Source of the DNA: Marinobacterium alkalitolerans
Lineage (GTDB): Bacteria > Pseudomonadota > Gammaproteobacteria > Pseudomonadales > Balneatricaceae
Direction of reading: 5' to 3'
Assembly: GCF_017776525.1 (NCBI RefSeq)
Contig: NZ_JACVEW010000002.1
Location: 124,001 to 188,000, forward strand
DNA length: 64,000 bases
The stretch's first letter is position 1; every line of letters starts with the position of its first letter. A program made the position numbers and the translations under genes. This document shows, piece by piece, positions 62,107 through 64,000 of the stretch. The notes beneath the pieces are model-generated. The model made no database searches. It saw only the letters and a list, made by a program, of their open reading frames with translations, and was not told the DNA's origin.

Positions 62107-63045
62107 ATGAGTCAGACATTCAGCCATATCACCGTGCTGTTGGACGAAGCTGTACGCGAGCTGGTGCATGATCCGGACGGGTTCTATATCGACGGAACCT
62201 TCGGCCGTGGTGGCCACAGCGCGAAGGTGCTTGAACAGCTGTCCGATCAGGGGCGGCTGATGGCGATTGACAAGGACCCCGAGGCAATCGCGCACGCCCA
62301 TCAGCGTTTTGGGGATGATGCGCGTTTCAGTATCGAGCATGGTTCCTTTGCCGACCTGCAATCTTTTGTTGAGCAGCGGGGCTTGATGGGACAGGTCAGC
62401 GGTGTACTGCTTGATCTGGGCGTAAGCTCGCCGCAGCTTGATGACCCCGAGCGCGGGTTCAGTTTTCTGCACGATGGGCCGCTGGATATGCGGATGGACA
62501 CCACCTCGGGGGAGAGTGCAGCGGACTGGATCAACCGCGCACCTGAAACCGAAATCGCCGATGTGTTGTTCCAATACGGTGAAGAGCGGTTCTCACGCCG
62601 GATGGCCCGTGCCATTGTCGAGCAGCGAGCTGAAGAGCCCATCACCACCACGGCGCGACTGGCCCGGATTATCTCCGAAGCAAATCCGCGCTGGGAAAAG
62701 GGCAAGCACCCGGCGACTCGTGCCTTTCAGGGTATCCGCATCCATATCAACCGTGAGTTGGCTGACGTCGAGGCCTGTCTGGACCAGGCGCTGGAGGTGC
62801 TGGCACCCGGCGGCAAGCTGGTCGTGATCAGCTTCCATTCACTGGAAGACCGTTTGGTGAAACGCTTTATCCGTCGTCATGTGAAGGGCGACGAGCACCT
62901 GCCGCCCGGCGTGCCGGTAACGGACGACATGCTCAAGCGCCGTCTGAAGTCAGCCGGCAAGGCAGTCCGTGCCGGCAAGGATGAACTCAATGTGAACCCG
63001 CGTGCACGCAGTGCCGTGATGCGAGCAGCTACCAAGTTGACATGA
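62107..63045 (+). CDS. rsmH: 16S rRNA m4C1402 methyltransferase RsmH (MraW)
   Basis: A 312-residue SAM-dependent methyltransferase that modifies N4 of C1402 in 16S rRNA. It starts SHITVLLDEAVREL and shows YIDGTFGRGGHS (SAM motif I), GVLLDLGVSSPQLDDPERGFSFLHDGPLDMRMD, the helical insertion domain and VISFHSLEDRLVKRFI near the end, closing with NPRARSAVMRAA. Length and motifs are those of the family. Its stop overlaps the ftsL start (ATGA). Confidence 0.97.
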   Translation: MSQTFSHITVLLDEAVRELVHDPDGFYIDGTFGRGGHSAKVLEQLSDQGRLMAIDKDPEAIAHAHQRFGDDARFSIEHGSFADLQSFVEQRGLMGQVSGVLLDLGVSSPQLDDPERGFSFLHDGPLDMRMDTTSGESAADWINRAPETEIADVLFQYGEERFSRRMARAIVEQRAEEPITTTARLARIISEANPRWEKGKHPATRAFQGIRIHINRELADVEACLDQALEVLAPGGKLVVISFHSLEDRLVKRFIRRHVKGDEHLPPGVPVTDDMLKRRLKSAGKAVRAGKDELNVNPRARSAVMRAATKLT

Positions 63046-63467
63046 AGGTGTTGGCAAGGCTGAAACAGCGACTGAACCCTGCCCGTCTCTGGGCGCCTGT
63101 CGGTGAACGGCTGGGTCGGCTGAAGCGGGACAAGCCGCAACAGGCTGAGGAAAAGGGCGAAGAGCTGCCGATGTTGTCCGGTGGCGAGCTGCTGGCGCCG
63201 GTCTCACTGGTCGCAGGGCTGACGCTGCTGGTGATGATCAGTGCCATGATGGTGATTTTTTCAGCCTACGAGTATCGCCGCTTGTTCAACCAGCATCAGG
63301 TGTTGGTCAGTCAGTGGGACGAGCTGCAAGTGGAATGGGGGCAGTACCTGCTTGAGCAGAGTGTCTGGTCCTCGCACAACCGAATTGAAACCCTGGCGGC
63401 CGACCAGTTGAACATGGTCGTGCCGGACACAGAAACCATCGAGATCGTACGCCATGAGCAACGCTGA
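63042..63467 (+). CDS. ftsL: Cell division protein FtsL
   Basis: A 141-residue bitopic protein with a cytoplasmic N-terminus of about 50 residues, a membrane helix at about 48-73 (LLAPVSLVAGLTLLVMISAMMVIFSAYEYR region) and a periplasmic coiled coil (NQHQVLVSQWDELQVEWGQYLLEQSVWSSHNRIETLAADQLNM) typical of FtsL. The cytoplasmic part is somewhat longer than in E. coli FtsL (121 residues). FtsL forms a complex with FtsB and FtsQ and activates FtsWI in septal wall synthesis. It overlaps rsmH upstream and ftsI downstream. Confidence 0.92.
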   Translation: MKVLARLKQRLNPARLWAPVGERLGRLKRDKPQQAEEKGEELPMLSGGELLAPVSLVAGLTLLVMISAMMVIFSAYEYRRLFNQHQVLVSQWDELQVEWGQYLLEQSVWSSHNRIETLAADQLNMVVPDTETIEIVRHEQR

Positions 63468-64000
63468 AGATCCGATCATGCAGACACACGCAGCACGCAG
63501 CTGGCGTATCTGGCTGGTCGTCTTCCTGCTGGTGCTGATTGTGGCGGGGATCACCTCCAAGCTGTTTTCGCTGTACGGTGACGATCAGGAATTCCTGCGC
63601 AGTCAGGGGGATGCCCGTACCCTGCGTACCATGCTCATCCCGGCCCACCGAGGCCTGATTACGGACCGCAATGGCGAGCCGCTGGCTGTCAGTGCGCCAG
63701 TTGCTACGGTGTGGGCGGATCCGCTGAGAACAGATCTGCAGAATGCGGGGCTGGAACGTCTGGCTCGGCTGCTCGATCTGCCGCCGCGAGCACTGATGCA
63801 GGATCTGAAAGCCAACCATGAACGCCGCTTCATGTACCTCAAGCGTCAGGTTACGCCGGAGCTGGCTGAAGCGGTTGAGGCGCTGGATATTGCCGGTATT
63901 CATGTGGATCGTGAGTACAAGCGTTATTACCCGGCAGGGGAAGTCACAACCCACCTGGTCGGCTTCACCAACGTTGATGGTGAGGGCCAGGAAGGGCTGG
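63454..64000 (+). CDS. ftsI: Peptidoglycan D,D-transpeptidase FtsI (PBP3), N-terminal part
   Basis: The first 182 codons are in the window; the gene continues beyond 64000. A short cytoplasmic tail is followed by a membrane helix (about 18-38: WLVVFLLVLIVAGITSKLF) and the start of the PBP dimerisation domain with TMLIPAHRGLITDRNGEPLAVSAPVATVWADP and DREYKRYYPAGEVTTHLVGFTN, both diagnostic for PBP3. The ATG overlaps the end of ftsL by 14 bases. FtsI crosslinks septal peptidoglycan. Confidence 0.96.
   Translation, partial: MSNAEDPIMQTHAARSWRIWLVVFLLVLIVAGITSKLFSLYGDDQEFLRSQGDARTLRTMLIPAHRGLITDRNGEPLAVSAPVATVWADPLRTDLQNAGLERLARLLDLPPRALMQDLKANHERRFMYLKRQVTPELAEAVEALDIAGIHVDREYKRYYPAGEVTTHLVGFTNVDGEGQEGL

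Noticed and set aside
1-64000. CRISPR arrays, insertion sequences, prophage genes, rRNA or tRNA genes
   Set aside because: No spaced repeat arrays, transposases, phage structural genes or foldable tRNA/rRNA sequences were seen on either strand.

Overview
The window (about 57-60% GC by eye except for one AT-rich insert) looks like the chromosome of an aerobic, motile gammaproteobacterium. The right edge carries the division-and-cell-wall start mraZ-rsmH-ftsL-ftsI. Elsewhere there is a RimK/RimB pair, a yhfG-fic pair, a tripartite tricarboxylate transporter and many chemotaxis, c-di-GMP and two-component proteins. A marine Oceanospirillales-type host (Marinobacterium-like) would fit, but that is inference from gene content.

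Catabolism, left block (1-12.7 kb): an acyl-CoA dehydrogenase pair, a Cache-type chemoreceptor, a yhfG-fic pair in which fic is broken by one amber codon, then two divergent operons. The leftward one encodes a meta-cleavage-product hydrolase and a multidomain Old-Yellow-Enzyme reductase. The rightward one encodes an SDR, an NTF2-like protein, a FATP-type acyl-CoA synthetase, an Ltp2-like thiolase homologue and a DUF35-MaoC fusion.

Sensing and transport block (12.8-29.2 kb): a PAS-GGDEF protein; an OmpR-type two-component system divergent from a secreted HbpS/GlcG-like protein; a CitA/CitB-type system next to tctCBA; a periplasmic binding protein coupled to a PAS-GGDEF protein; a MobA-like flavin hydroxylase; and rimB-rimK.

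Island (29.74-32.7 kb): two integron-type gene cassettes without an integrase in the window. Cassette 1 holds three overlapping genes (RNase H/RuvC-like protein, Hanks-type Ser/Thr kinase, 61-aa basic protein). Cassette 2 holds a DUF4238 protein. Cassette limits are defined by two 9-bp start/end complementarities and one well-formed attC site. This is the best candidate for a little-described system, possibly phage defence.

Catabolism, right block (33.3-48.7 kb): extradiol dioxygenase, ipdA, ipdB, a crotonase, ipdC, an echA20-like crotonase, two acyl-CoA dehydrogenases, a fadA6-like thiolase, an SDR, ipdF, MaoC, thiolase, SDR, TetR regulator and ETF-ubiquinone oxidoreductase. The set and sequence motifs match the steroid C/D-ring (HIP-CoA) pathway. 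A 19-bp motif with one mismatch lies upstream of both the left SDR operon/hydrolase and the right dioxygenase operon, linking ring cleavage, hydrolysis and C/D-ring oxidation in one regulon. Steroid A/B-ring entry genes are not in the window.

Signalling block (48.9-61.2 kb): a small OYE reductase, an OmpR-type regulator, a PAS chemoreceptor, a sensor kinase, a 1.56-kresidue BvgS-like hybrid kinase and an HD-GYP response regulator. The right edge (61.5-64 kb) has a clear sigma70 promoter, four 10-bp-spaced MraZ boxes and mraZ-rsmH-ftsL-ftsI (truncated by the window).
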